Shown: positions 34,541-42,665 of the stretch, piece by piece
Layout of the letters: each line of letters opens with the position of its first letter
How positions within the stretch are numbered: position 1 is the stretch's first letter
Assembly: GCA_030159235.1 (NCBI GenBank)
Contig: BSBG01000005.1
Span: 269,383 to 333,382 of the forward strand
Length of the DNA stretch: 64,000 nucleotides
Reading direction: 5' to 3'
DNA from: Bacillus safensis
Lineage (GTDB): Bacteria; Bacillota; Bacilli; Bacillales; Bacillaceae
Made by a program: the position numbers and the translations under genes
The notes under the pieces: generated by a model
What the model was told of the DNA's origin: nothing
Database searches by the model: none
What the model saw: only the letters and a program-made list of their open reading frames with translations

Positions 34541-36040
34541 ATGAAGTATGTGATGGGAATCGATCTTGGAACGAGCGGGGTTAAAGTGATATTAGTAGAT
34601 GAGAACGGAACGGTGTGCGCCGAAGCCTCTAAGCCTTACCGCCTCATTCAAGAAGAGCCAGGATATTGTGAGCAGCAGCCTGAGGATTGGGTCAAGCAGA
34701 CAATCGCTGCGATGAAAGAACTGATGGAAAAGCTGCCTGATCATTCAAGGGAAGTAGAAGGCATCAGCTTTTCTGGACAGATGCATGGTCTAGTTCTGTT
34801 AAATGAATCCCGCCAAGTGCTCCGCCCTGCGATTTTATGGAATGATACACGAACGACAGCGCAATGTACTTATATCACAAAAAGGCTGGGAGACCGGCTG
34901 CAAAAGATCACAAAAAATCGGGCGTTAGAAGGATTCACACTGCCAAAACTATTATGGGTAAAGGAACATGAACCACATATTGATCAGCAAATCGACATGT
35001 TTTTACTCCCAAAAGATTATGTTAGATTTCGTTTAACCGGTGCTCTCCATTGCGATTATTCTGATGCGGCCGGTACATTGATGTTCAATATTGGAGACAG
35101 TGAGTGGAGTGAAGAGATTTGTCGAGCATTTGATATACCTCGTCATATATGCCCGCCGCTTGTCACATCAGAGGCGGAGATTGGTCCACTTTTGCCGCAA
35201 ATTGCACGTGAAGTAGGGATCAAGGAAGGTGCGAAGGTTTTTGCTGGCGGAGCAGACAATGCTTGCGGAGCCATTGGTGCTGGCATCGTATCCTCTGACC
35301 GCACGTTATGCAGCATTGGTACATCTGGGGTAATACTCTCTTACGAAGAGGATCATGAAAGAGAGCTTCAAGGGAATCTGCATTTGTTTCATCATGCAAA
35401 AAAAGATGCTTTTTACACAATGGGTGTCACCCTTTCAGCAGGATATAGTCTTAATTGGGTAAAAGGCTTGCTCGCTCCAGAGGAATCGTTCCAATCGCTG
35501 TTAGAGGGTGCAGCTAATGTCACGCCAGGAGCGAAAGGATTGCTCTTTACCCCCTATTTAGTCGGGGAAAGAACACCTCATGCGGATTCGATCATTCGCG
35601 GCAGCTTCATTGGATTAGACAGCCGGCATGAAAGGGCACATGTCGTCAGGGCTGTGCTAGAAGGGATCACCTTCTCATTAAATGAGTCCATCGCATTGTT
35701 CCGGCAGGCAGGAAAAAACATAAATTCTATTGTGTCCATTGGCGGCGGTGCGAGAAGCCGGACATGGCTTCAAATGCAAGCAGACATTTTTCAGGCTGAA
35801 GTCATCCAGTTAGACAATGAACAAGGGCCTGCTTTAGGTGCAGCCATGCTAGCTGCGGTTGGCTGCGGATGGTATCCGTCACTTGATGCATGTGCAGATC
35901 AATTGATCCATCAAACAGCCATTTATGAGCCAAAGCAGCAGCATGCAAATGTATACGCCGATCTATTTCCTTTGTATCAACGGATTTATACACAAACAAG
36001 GGACATCCATGCCGGGCTAGAACCGTATCGTTCGGTCTAA
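34541..36040 (+). CDS. xylB: Xylulokinase
   Basis: XylB phosphorylates D-xylulose to xylulose 5-phosphate, feeding the pentose phosphate pathway. The 499-residue FGGY-family kinase opens with MGIDLGTSGVKVILVDENG (phosphate loop), contains ISFSGQMHGLVLL and AGGADNACGAIGAG, and ends with the family signature VSIGGGARSRTWLQMQADIFQ. The ribosome site AAAGGAGTG is well spaced. It lies between xylA and the secreted xylanase gene, so sugar release and metabolism are grouped. Confidence 0.96.
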   Translation: MKYVMGIDLGTSGVKVILVDENGTVCAEASKPYRLIQEEPGYCEQQPEDWVKQTIAAMKELMEKLPDHSREVEGISFSGQMHGLVLLNESRQVLRPAILWNDTRTTAQCTYITKRLGDRLQKITKNRALEGFTLPKLLWVKEHEPHIDQQIDMFLLPKDYVRFRLTGALHCDYSDAAGTLMFNIGDSEWSEEICRAFDIPRHICPPLVTSEAEIGPLLPQIAREVGIKEGAKVFAGGADNACGAIGAGIVSSDRTLCSIGTSGVILSYEEDHERELQGNLHLFHHAKKDAFYTMGVTLSAGYSLNWVKGLLAPEESFQSLLEGAANVTPGAKGLLFTPYLVGERTPHADSIIRGSFIGLDSRHERAHVVRAVLEGITFSLNESIALFRQAGKNINSIVSIGGGARSRTWLQMQADIFQAEVIQLDNEQGPALGAAMLAAVGCGWYPSLDACADQLIHQTAIYEPKQQHANVYADLFPLYQRIYTQTRDIHAGLEPYRSV

Positions 36041-36133
36041 AAGAGAAGGATTATATGAAAGGAGGTGATGGGCTCGCTTTATTCATCTTAGAGAAGACAG
36101 AACAATACGAATGAAAAAGGAGAGGGATGGAAA

Positions 36134-36820
36134 ATGAATTTGAAAAGATTGAGGCTTTTGTTTGTTATGTGTATTGGACTAGTGCTGACACTGACTGCTG
36201 TGCCAGTCGATGCGAAAACGATTTATAATAATGAAATGGGCTCACATAGCGGGTACGATTATGAATTATGGAAGGATTATGGAAATACCTCGATGACACT
36301 CAATAACGGCGGGGCATTTAGTGCAGGCTGGAACAGTATCGGTAATGCCTTATTTCGAAAAGGAAAGAAGTTTGATTCCACTAAAACTCATCATCAGCTT
36401 GGCAACATCTCCATCAATTACAACGCAAACTTTAACCCAGGCGGGAATTCCTATTTATGTGTCTATGGCTGGACACAATCTCCACTAGCAGAATACTACA
36501 TTGTTGATTCATGGGGCACGTATCGTCCAACAGGAGCGTATAAAGGATCATTTTATGCCGATGGAGGCACATATGACATTTATGAAACGACCCGCGTCAA
36601 TCAGCCTTCCATTATTGGGATCGCGACCTTTAAGCAATATTGGAGTGTACGTCAAACAAAACGTACAAGCGGAACGGTCTCCGTCAGTGCGCATTTTAAA
36701 AAATGGGAAAGCTTAGGGATGCCAATGGGCAAAATGTATGAAACGGCATTTACTGTAGAAGGCTACCAAAGCAGTGGAAGTGCGAATGTGGTGACCAACC
36801 AGCTGTTTATTGGACAATAA
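36134..36820 (+). CDS. xynA: Secreted endo-1,4-beta-xylanase XynA (GH11)
   Basis: XynA cuts xylan outside the cell. The 228-residue precursor has a Sec signal peptide of about 27 residues ([21 protein letters not shown]... VDAK) followed by a single GH11 beta-jelly-roll domain. The catalytic nucleophile E120 ([10 protein letters not shown]) and acid/base E203 (MYETAF) are in place. The length and overall sequence agree with the GH11 xylanase known from B. pumilus, which supports the species-group call. AAAAAGGAGAGGG precedes the ATG. No XylR operator was found directly upstream; read-through from xylB or a separate promoter in the 93-base gap is possible. Confidence 0.96.
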   Translation: MNLKRLRLLFVMCIGLVLTLTAVPVDAKTIYNNEMGSHSGYDYELWKDYGNTSMTLNNGGAFSAGWNSIGNALFRKGKKFDSTKTHHQLGNISINYNANFNPGGNSYLCVYGWTQSPLAEYYIVDSWGTYRPTGAYKGSFYADGGTYDIYETTRVNQPSIIGIATFKQYWSVRQTKRTSGTVSVSAHFKKWESLGMPMGKMYETAFTVEGYQSSGSANVVTNQLFIGQ

Positions 36821-36828
36821 AAGTATAT

Positions 36829-36862
36829 AAAAAAGCCAGCAATTTTTGCTGGCTTTTCTTCT
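36829..36862. terminator. Terminator between xynA and yoaE
   Basis: AAAAGCCAGCAA (36831-36842) pairs perfectly with TTGCTGGCTTTT (36846-36857). T-runs on both strands allow action in both directions. Confidence 0.88.
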
Positions 36863-36864
36863 TT

Positions 36865-38907
36865 CTATGACAATTTTTCAACTTCCACTCTGCCAGAAAA
36901 GAACGTCGCACCGCCGCCCATATCTGCCAATCGATCAGGTGTTAATCCATTGACGAGCTGCTTTTTGCCTTTTTGATCTGCCCATAATCCTTGACTGACC
37001 ACCACACCAGATAAAACATTGTGACCGACTGACACGACAAGCTCACACTCTCCTCGATCGTTCAGCACACGCACCATGTCACCATCTTCAATCTTTCTTT
37101 CCTTTGCATCTTGTTCATTCATGTGCAGCTTCGGAAATTTCTCAAGCTTTTGATGCTTTTCATGAAGGGAGAAGGTGGAATTAAGAAAATTATGGTTCGG
37201 CCCCGGTATAAACGTCAGCGGATAATCGCTTTCCTGATAAAGGGGCACATAGGTTGGAAGCGCTGGATACCCGTCTTTTTTCATTTGTTCTGAATAAAGC
37301 TCAATTTTCCCGCTTGGGGTTTGAAGCTTTAATTCCTGGAAAGGTCCACGTTTTGCTTTGATCCATTTCTTTTCTTTTAATGCTTCGTATGAAATGTCCT
37401 CATAATGCGGATTTTCTGGATGACGAAGGGCTTGCTGCATTAGTTCCGCATCTGTTTCCCGGAAGGCGTCATCTTCAAAACCCATCGCATGGGCTAACAA
37501 CCGGAATACTTCAGTATTGGATTTGCTTTCTCCATAGCGTTCTATCACTGGCTCTTGAATTTGAATATAGTGATGCCAATACGATGTATAGAAATCTTCA
37601 TTTTCAAAGGCAGAAGTCGCCGGCAGAACAAGATCTGCAAAAGTGGCTGTCTCTGTCATGAACAAGTCATGAACAACCGTAAATAAGTCTTCTCTCAGCA
37701 AACCTTCTCTGACTTTATTCGCTTCGGGTGTTACAACCGCTGGGTTGCACGAGTAGATAAAGAGAGAGTCAACAGAAGGCTCTGCGTTTGTCAGTACGCT
37801 GCCTAGCTGATTCATATTAAATGATCTAGGCGTGCGTTCTTTTAGTAAATCCGGGCGCTGAAGAGCTGTTTCATTATAGCTGAGAAAAGAAGAATTTGAT
37901 TTCATCGCACCGCCGCCTTTATGCAGCCACTCACCAGTTAAAGCAGGGAGGCAGGAGATGGTTCGAATACTCATTCCGCCATTATCATGGTGCTGTAAAC
38001 CATTGCCGATGCGAATGAGAGAAGGCGTTGTATCGGAATACATTCTCGCAAGTGTCACGATGTCGTCTTTAGGAACACCGGTGATGCGCTCCACGGTGTC
38101 TGGATCATATTGCTTTACATGCTCACGCAGCTCTTTATGGCCGACCGTGTAAGCCTCTAAAAATGCTGCATCTGTACGTTCCTCTTTGAAAAGGACATGC
38201 ATGATGCCAAGTGCAAGCGCACTGTCAGTACCAGGTCGAAGTGGAATGAACCAATCTGCCATCCGGCCGGTTTGATTCTTGTGAACATCAATGACGACAA
38301 TCTTTGCTCCTTGCTTTCTTGCTTGTTGTGCCAAGGTAATTTGGTGCATATTGGTCGACACCGCATTGATCCCCCAAAAAATAAATAGTTTCGTATGAAT
38401 GGTGTCTTCTGGGTCTGTCCCAATGCTGGCACCCATTGTATATTTATAGCCAGTCGTTCCTGCTGACTGACAGATCGTCCGGTCTAACTGGCTTGAACCA
38501 AGACGATAGAAAAAGCGGCGGTCCATTCCTTCTGCATTCAGATTGCCCATGTTCCCATAGAAGCTGTAAGGCAGGATGCTTTCTGGACCTTTTTCTTCGA
38601 TCAGCTTTGTCCATTTCTGCCGAATGGTTTCAATGGCTTCTTCCCACGTAATCGGTTCAAACTGAGCTTTACCTTTTCGACCAACACGCTTTAAAGGAGT
38701 GGTCAGTCGTTTTTCATCATATAAACGGGCGGTGACATTCCGCACTTTGTTGCATATGTTCCCTTGTGTGACAGGATGTTCTGGATCTCCTTGCACTTTC
38801 ACGATCTTCCCATCTTCTTTATGTATTAAAAGACCACACTGATCCGGGCAATCTAACGAACAAACTGATTTGAATATTCCGTCTTTCATTGCTGTAAAAT
38901 CGGTCAT
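36865..38907 (-). CDS. yoaE: Molybdopterin-dependent oxidoreductase YoaE
   Basis: A 680-residue protein of the DMSO-reductase/formate-dehydrogenase molybdopterin family. The N-terminal 4Fe-4S motif is VCSLDCPDQCGLLIHK... GNICNK, then the Moco domains (FYGNMGNLNAEGMDRRFFYRLG, QSAGTTGYKYTMG, IFWGINAVSTNMHQ) and a C-terminal molydopterin dinucleotide-binding domain (YPLTFIPGPNHNFLNSTF). Substrate unknown. It is cytoplasmic (no Tat signal). A first ATG at 38928 contains the ribosome site AAAGGAAG of the second ATG (38907), so I use the latter, which also gives the length I recall for B. subtilis YoaE. Confidence 0.9.
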   Translation of the reverse strand: MTDFTAMKDGIFKSVCSLDCPDQCGLLIHKEDGKIVKVQGDPEHPVTQGNICNKVRNVTARLYDEKRLTTPLKRVGRKGKAQFEPITWEEAIETIRQKWTKLIEEKGPESILPYSFYGNMGNLNAEGMDRRFFYRLGSSQLDRTICQSAGTTGYKYTMGASIGTDPEDTIHTKLFIFWGINAVSTNMHQITLAQQARKQGAKIVVIDVHKNQTGRMADWFIPLRPGTDSALALGIMHVLFKEERTDAAFLEAYTVGHKELREHVKQYDPDTVERITGVPKDDIVTLARMYSDTTPSLIRIGNGLQHHDNGGMSIRTISCLPALTGEWLHKGGGAMKSNSSFLSYNETALQRPDLLKERTPRSFNMNQLGSVLTNAEPSVDSLFIYSCNPAVVTPEANKVREGLLREDLFTVVHDLFMTETATFADLVLPATSAFENEDFYTSYWHHYIQIQEPVIERYGESKSNTEVFRLLAHAMGFEDDAFRETDAELMQQALRHPENPHYEDISYEALKEKKWIKAKRGPFQELKLQTPSGKIELYSEQMKKDGYPALPTYVPLYQESDYPLTFIPGPNHNFLNSTFSLHEKHQKLEKFPKLHMNEQDAKERKIEDGDMVRVLNDRGECELVVSVGHNVLSGVVVSQGLWADQKGKKQLVNGLTPDRLADMGGGATFFSGRVEVEKLS

Positions 38908-39012
38908 GAGTTTTGACTTCCTTTCCATATTCCGTTATCACTTTGTATGGACTTTATTTTAGCATGTTCGGGGATGGAAGGTAAGAAAGAGATGATGAAT
39001 TGAATGAAAATG

Positions 39013-39040
39013 AAAAAAGCCCCTGAAAAGGGACTTTTAA
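39013..39040 (-). terminator. Terminator of the P450 gene
   Basis: On the minus strand AAAAGTCCC pairs with GGGGCTTTT, one G-T pair, and runs into six T. It overlaps the stop codon of the P450 gene. Confidence 0.7.
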
Positions 39041-40233
39041 AAACGGGTGACTTGTACAGGAAATTCCTTTACTCCAAACACAAACGTGCTTTGAATCGGT
39101 TTTAGCTGATCTGCCACGCAGGTGATGTCTTGAAACGTATGGAGTAAAACGTCAAGCGCAATGTTGCTTTCAAGCCGGGCAAGCGGTGCACCGAGACAAA
39201 AATGAATGCCAAAGCCAAAGCTCATATGTGGATTTGATTTCCGGTCAAGCCGGAACGTATTTGGATCTTCAAACTTTTGTTCATCCCGATTTGCCGAAGC
39301 CACCCAGCTGATGAGGTAGTCTCCTTTTTTAATGTGTGAGCCTGCAACCTCAACATCCTCAGCGGCGATTCGGCCAATGGCTTGAACAGGCGGGTAATAT
39401 CGTAACGTTTCTTCTGTCAATTGAGGAATAAGAGAGGGATCTTGCCGTACTGATTCAGCAATTTGCGGCTGCTCTGTCAGCAATCGAACTGCATTTGTGA
39501 TTAAATTGGTCGTTGTCTCATTTCCAGCTACAAGTAATAGAATACAAAAGCCAAGCAGTTCATTCTCCGTTAAACGCTCACCATCAATTTCCGCTTGAAT
39601 GAGAAGCGAGATCAAGTCATCGGCAGGCGCTTCTTTTCGTTTTTTGATCAAATGAGCAAAATAAATGGACAGCTCCTCTTCAGCGCGTTTTTGCATATCT
39701 ACAACAGCCTGAATGGCTTCTTTTGATTCATCTTTAGCACCTGCTACAAGGGCATCAGAATGTTTTTTAATCAGCTCTCTGTCCTGCACCTCTGCACCGA
39801 GAAGCTCAGCGATGATCATCACTGGAAGGGGGGCTGCTAAATCTTGCACGATATCAAAAGTACGTTGATCCTTGACTTGATTTAATAGATGATGTGTCAG
39901 GTCTTTGATCTTATCTTCTAATTGCTTGATCGCTTTTGGTGTGAAGGCTTTATTCACGAGCGCTCTCATCTTTGTATGTTTTGGAGGGTCCATCGTTAAA
40001 ATACTTGTTTTAGACGTGCTTCTTCCTCGCTGTGATGAGAACACTTTAGGCTGCTTCAGAACAGACTGGATATCCGCATATCGAAAGAGATCCCAGCACT
40101 TTCTTGTCTCATCATATCGAATATCACTCTGCACGCGTAGCTCATTGTAAATAGAGAATGGGAAAAGAAGGTCATCTGTAGAACGGATTTCTTTCATTGG
40201 AATAACATTGACATAGTTTTCTTTCACTTTCAT
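39037..40233 (-). CDS. Cytochrome P450, CYP109-like
   Basis: A 398-residue soluble bacterial P450. Visible landmarks are the I-helix oxygen-binding motif AGNETTT, the K-helix ExxR in EETLRYYPP, and the heme-cysteine loop FGFGIHFCLGAPLAR (Cys at about 346). MDPPKHTKMRALVNKAFTP is typical of class I bacterial P450s. The sequence resembles B. subtilis YjiB (CYP109B1), which hydroxylates fatty acids and terpenoids, but a subfamily cannot be fixed by eye. No ferredoxin or reductase gene is adjacent. The ATG at 40233 has AAAGGAG upstream; a longer frame to 40269 lacks one. A 22-bp near-palindrome lies about 65 bases upstream. Confidence 0.88.
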   Translation of the reverse strand: MKVKENYVNVIPMKEIRSTDDLLFPFSIYNELRVQSDIRYDETRKCWDLFRYADIQSVLKQPKVFSSQRGRSTSKTSILTMDPPKHTKMRALVNKAFTPKAIKQLEDKIKDLTHHLLNQVKDQRTFDIVQDLAAPLPVMIIAELLGAEVQDRELIKKHSDALVAGAKDESKEAIQAVVDMQKRAEEELSIYFAHLIKKRKEAPADDLISLLIQAEIDGERLTENELLGFCILLLVAGNETTTNLITNAVRLLTEQPQIAESVRQDPSLIPQLTEETLRYYPPVQAIGRIAAEDVEVAGSHIKKGDYLISWVASANRDEQKFEDPNTFRLDRKSNPHMSFGFGIHFCLGAPLARLESNIALDVLLHTFQDITCVADQLKPIQSTFVFGVKEFPVQVTRF

Positions 40234-40298
40234 TATGAACGCTCCTTTTTCACATGATTTCTCTTTCACGGTATCACCAGTAAAATATCATTTCAACG

Positions 40299-40320
40299 GA
40301 CATGTTTTCTAAAATATGTC
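40299..40320. promoter_or_regulatory. Near-perfect 22-bp inverted repeat upstream of the P450 gene
   Basis: GACATGTTTT followed by CT and AAAATATGTC: ten-base arms with one G-T mismatch. TTGACA overlaps its right end on the minus strand. Such repeats are usual binding sites of dimeric repressors (TetR or MarR type); the regulator is not in the immediate vicinity. Confidence 0.5.
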
Positions 40321-40582
40321 AATAGTCTAATCGAAAGATTCAAGCACATTCATCGTTTAGGAAAATAGAAATTCAATAAATATGATAGCGCTTTCTAAAA
40401 ATAGAATTGAAGTCACCGAAAGCAAAAATAAAATGGTGAATTCAGTCGAACGAAAGGGTCCTATGATTCAAATGAGTGTAGTTCTTTTGATCTAAAATAC
40501 TGTTTTCGAAAAACACGTCTAACATGCTTGCAGCAAGCTGTCCGCTAGGCGTTCGGGACTTTTGAAAAGCGCTGGCTCTTTC

Positions 40583-40610
40583 TTGACACGATTTCTAATC
40601 ATGTTACGAT
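40583..40610 (+). promoter_or_regulatory. Promoter of proH-proJ-proA
   Basis: TTGACA (40583-40588), 16-bp spacer, TACGAT (40605-40610). A variant reading with GATAAT at 40608 would give a 19-bp spacer. Its distance to proH leaves a leader of about 50 bases. Confidence 0.6.
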
Positions 40611-40664
40611 AATTAACGTGCGAAAAACACGAACAAAAAGCGAACAAGGGAGAGGATCAATATC

Positions 40665-41501
40665 ATTGATCAAAAGAAAATTGCTTTCATTGGAGCAGGT
40701 TCTATGGCGGAAGGAATGATTGCAGGGATTGTGCGATCAGGAAAGCTGCCGCTAGGCCAAATTTACGCAACAAACAGACAAAATCAACTTCGATTGAATG
40801 AACTAACGACACGATATGGAATCCAAACAGCCACAATGGATTCATTTCCTTTTGAAGAAATGGATATGGTGATCCTGGCCATGAAGCCAAAGGATGCTGA
40901 AGCAGCACTTGAATCATTAAAATCTCATATTCAGAAAGATCAGCTCATCTTGTCTGTCCTAGCAGGTGTGAAGCAATCGTATATTGAAGACATGCTGCAT
41001 GAAGGTCAGCCTGTCATGAGGGTCATGCCAAACACGTCGAGTACGATCGGGGCATCAGCGACCGCTTTATCTGCTGGATGTTATGTAACAAATGACCACA
41101 TCAGCATGAGTCAGGCTCTTTTATCTGAAATGGGCGAAGTCTATACCATTGAAGAAGAGCAAATGGATATTTTCACGGGTATTGCTGGAAGCGGACCTGC
41201 CTACTTTTATTTCTTAATGGAAAGAATCGAAGAAGCAGGCGAAGAGGCAGGTTTATCAAAGGAATTGTCTCGCCAAATCGGTACACAGACACTTCTCGGT
41301 GCGGCAAAAATGTTGCAAGAAACAGAGGAAAATCCTTCTGTCTTAAGAGAAAAAATTACGTCACCAAATGGAACAACTGCTGCAGGACTAAATGCATTAA
41401 ATGATTTTGGCGGGGGAGAAGCGATCAAGCAGGCCGTCAAACATGCCGCCAATCGATCAAAAGAGATAAGCAATGAGCAAAAACAAAAAGTATCTATTTA
41501 A
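40665..41501 (+). CDS. proH: Pyrroline-5-carboxylate reductase ProH
   Basis: ProH reduces pyrroline-5-carboxylate to proline, the last biosynthetic step. The Rossmann start IAFIGAGSMAEGMIAGI and the C-terminal signature LREKITSPNGTTAAGLNALNDFGGGEAI are clear. The first ATG in frame (40704) lies inside the nucleotide-binding loop, so the gene must start upstream. There the frame holds no ATG, GTG or TTG; ATT at 40665 (xDQKKIAFIGAG) has AGAGGA eight bases before it and is the best start, giving 278 residues. ATC at 40662 is the alternative. It leads proH-proJ-proA, an arrangement known for osmostress proline production in the B. licheniformis group. Confidence 0.9.
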   Translation: MDQKKIAFIGAGSMAEGMIAGIVRSGKLPLGQIYATNRQNQLRLNELTTRYGIQTATMDSFPFEEMDMVILAMKPKDAEAALESLKSHIQKDQLILSVLAGVKQSYIEDMLHEGQPVMRVMPNTSSTIGASATALSAGCYVTNDHISMSQALLSEMGEVYTIEEEQMDIFTGIAGSGPAYFYFLMERIEEAGEEAGLSKELSRQIGTQTLLGAAKMLQETEENPSVLREKITSPNGTTAAGLNALNDFGGGEAIKQAVKHAANRSKEISNEQKQKVSI

Positions 41502-41528
41502 ATAGAGCTCAGGTACAGGAGTGATAAG

Positions 41529-42647
41529 GTGTACGCACATAAAGAGAGAAAACGAATTGTTGTGAAAATCGGAAGCAGCTCTCTTACTAGCTTTCAAGGT
41601 GAGATTAGTTTAAAAAAACTAGAAAACCTCGTCAATCAAATTGTGAAACTCAAAGATGAAGGACACGAAGTCATTTTGGTTTCTTCTGGCGCGGTTGCTG
41701 CTGGTTACCGAAAACTAGGATTTATTGATCGCCCGAAAACACTACCGGAAAAACAGGCATCTGCCTCAATTGGGCAAGGGCTTTTAATGGAATCATATTC
41801 TACTTTGTTTTTATCCCACGGTTATATTGCCTCACAGCTCTTAATCACAAGAAGTGATTTTTCTGATGAAACGCGCTATCAAAATGTGCGCAACACGATG
41901 AATGTGTTATTAGATCGAGGCATTATCCCTATTATAAATGAAAATGATACAGTGACGATCAATCGCCTGAAGTTTGGAGACAACGATACACTGTCTGCAA
42001 AAGTAGCTGGACTCATTGATGCGGATTTCCTTGCCATTTTATCTGATATTGATGGCTTGTATGAAGATAATCCTCATACAAACCCAAATGCCAAGAGAAT
42101 TCTCGAAGTGACAGACATCACAGAAGACATCAAAGCAGCTGCTGGAGACGCAGGTAGCAGTGTAGGTACAGGCGGAATGAAATCGAAGCTTGATGCCTTT
42201 AAAATATCAATGGCCGCAGGGATCAACGGCTTTTTAGGAAAAGCAGATACGCCTCACATTTTAGACAAAGCGATCAATGGGACAGAGGACGGGACTTATT
42301 TTACCGCTGACGAAAATGTAGCCCCGCTGAATTATAAGAAGCAGTGGATCGCCTTTCATTCTGGACCAAAAGGTGAGATCGTGGTTCAAGAGAAAACACA
42401 GGAATTCCTCATGCACCGTGAGAGAAGCCTTGATTCTGATGGGGTTGTCAGTGTGAAAGGTTCGTTTAAAAAAGGCGATGTTGTCCGTATTTTAGATGAA
42501 AATGGAAGAGAAATAGGGCTTGGCATTGTGAATTATGCGTCAGATGAACTCGTCCGTAAGAGTGACTTATTACAGGATGAAATTGTGCATGTAGTCGATC
42601 TTGAAGCATTTGTTTGTCATTTGGATTTATCGATACCAGTTTGCTAA
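41529..42647 (+). CDS. proJ: Glutamate 5-kinase ProJ
   Basis: ProJ phosphorylates glutamate, the first step of proline synthesis. The 372-residue protein has an amino-acid-kinase domain (RIVVKIGSSSLTSF, VSSGAVAAGYRKLGF, NENDTVTINRLKFGDNDTLSAKVA, GTGGMKSKLDAFKIS) and a C-terminal PUA domain (about 275-372; SLDSDGVVSVKGSFKKGDVVRIL). The start is GTG with AGGAG about eight bases before it. I call it proJ rather than proB because it is in an operon with proH; biochemistry would be the same, but feedback sensitivity may differ. Confidence 0.92.
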   Translation: MYAHKERKRIVVKIGSSSLTSFQGEISLKKLENLVNQIVKLKDEGHEVILVSSGAVAAGYRKLGFIDRPKTLPEKQASASIGQGLLMESYSTLFLSHGYIASQLLITRSDFSDETRYQNVRNTMNVLLDRGIIPIINENDTVTINRLKFGDNDTLSAKVAGLIDADFLAILSDIDGLYEDNPHTNPNAKRILEVTDITEDIKAAAGDAGSSVGTGGMKSKLDAFKISMAAGINGFLGKADTPHILDKAINGTEDGTYFTADENVAPLNYKKQWIAFHSGPKGEIVVQEKTQEFLMHRERSLDSDGVVSVKGSFKKGDVVRILDENGREIGLGIVNYASDELVRKSDLLQDEIVHVVDLEAFVCHLDLSIPVC

Positions 42648-42665
42648 CGACAAAGGAGGAATTTC

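Larger units (their letters stand above)
40234..40664. other. Intergenic region between the P450 gene and proH
   Basis: About 430 bases without a convincing ORF. It contains the near-palindrome at 40299-40320 close to the P450 gene, a cre-like TGATAGCGCTTTCT at 40383-40396 (two mismatches), and the proH promoter at 40583-40610. The middle (40400-40560) shows nothing I can name. No T-box or other leader typical of proBA genes is visible. Confidence 0.6.

Noticed and set aside
36055..36114. 19-codon ORF between xylB and xynA as a gene
   Set aside because: Too short, no ribosome site of its own; the purine-rich stretch inside it is better read as a ribosome-binding sequence.
40383..40396. cre site TGATAGCGCTTTCT upstream of the P450 gene
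   Set aside because: Two mismatches to consensus and about 150 bases from the gene; noted only as a weak possibility.
40234..40664. T-box leader before the proline operon
   Set aside because: No conserved T-box sequence, specifier loop or antiterminator was found; the leader after the predicted promoter is only about 50 bases.
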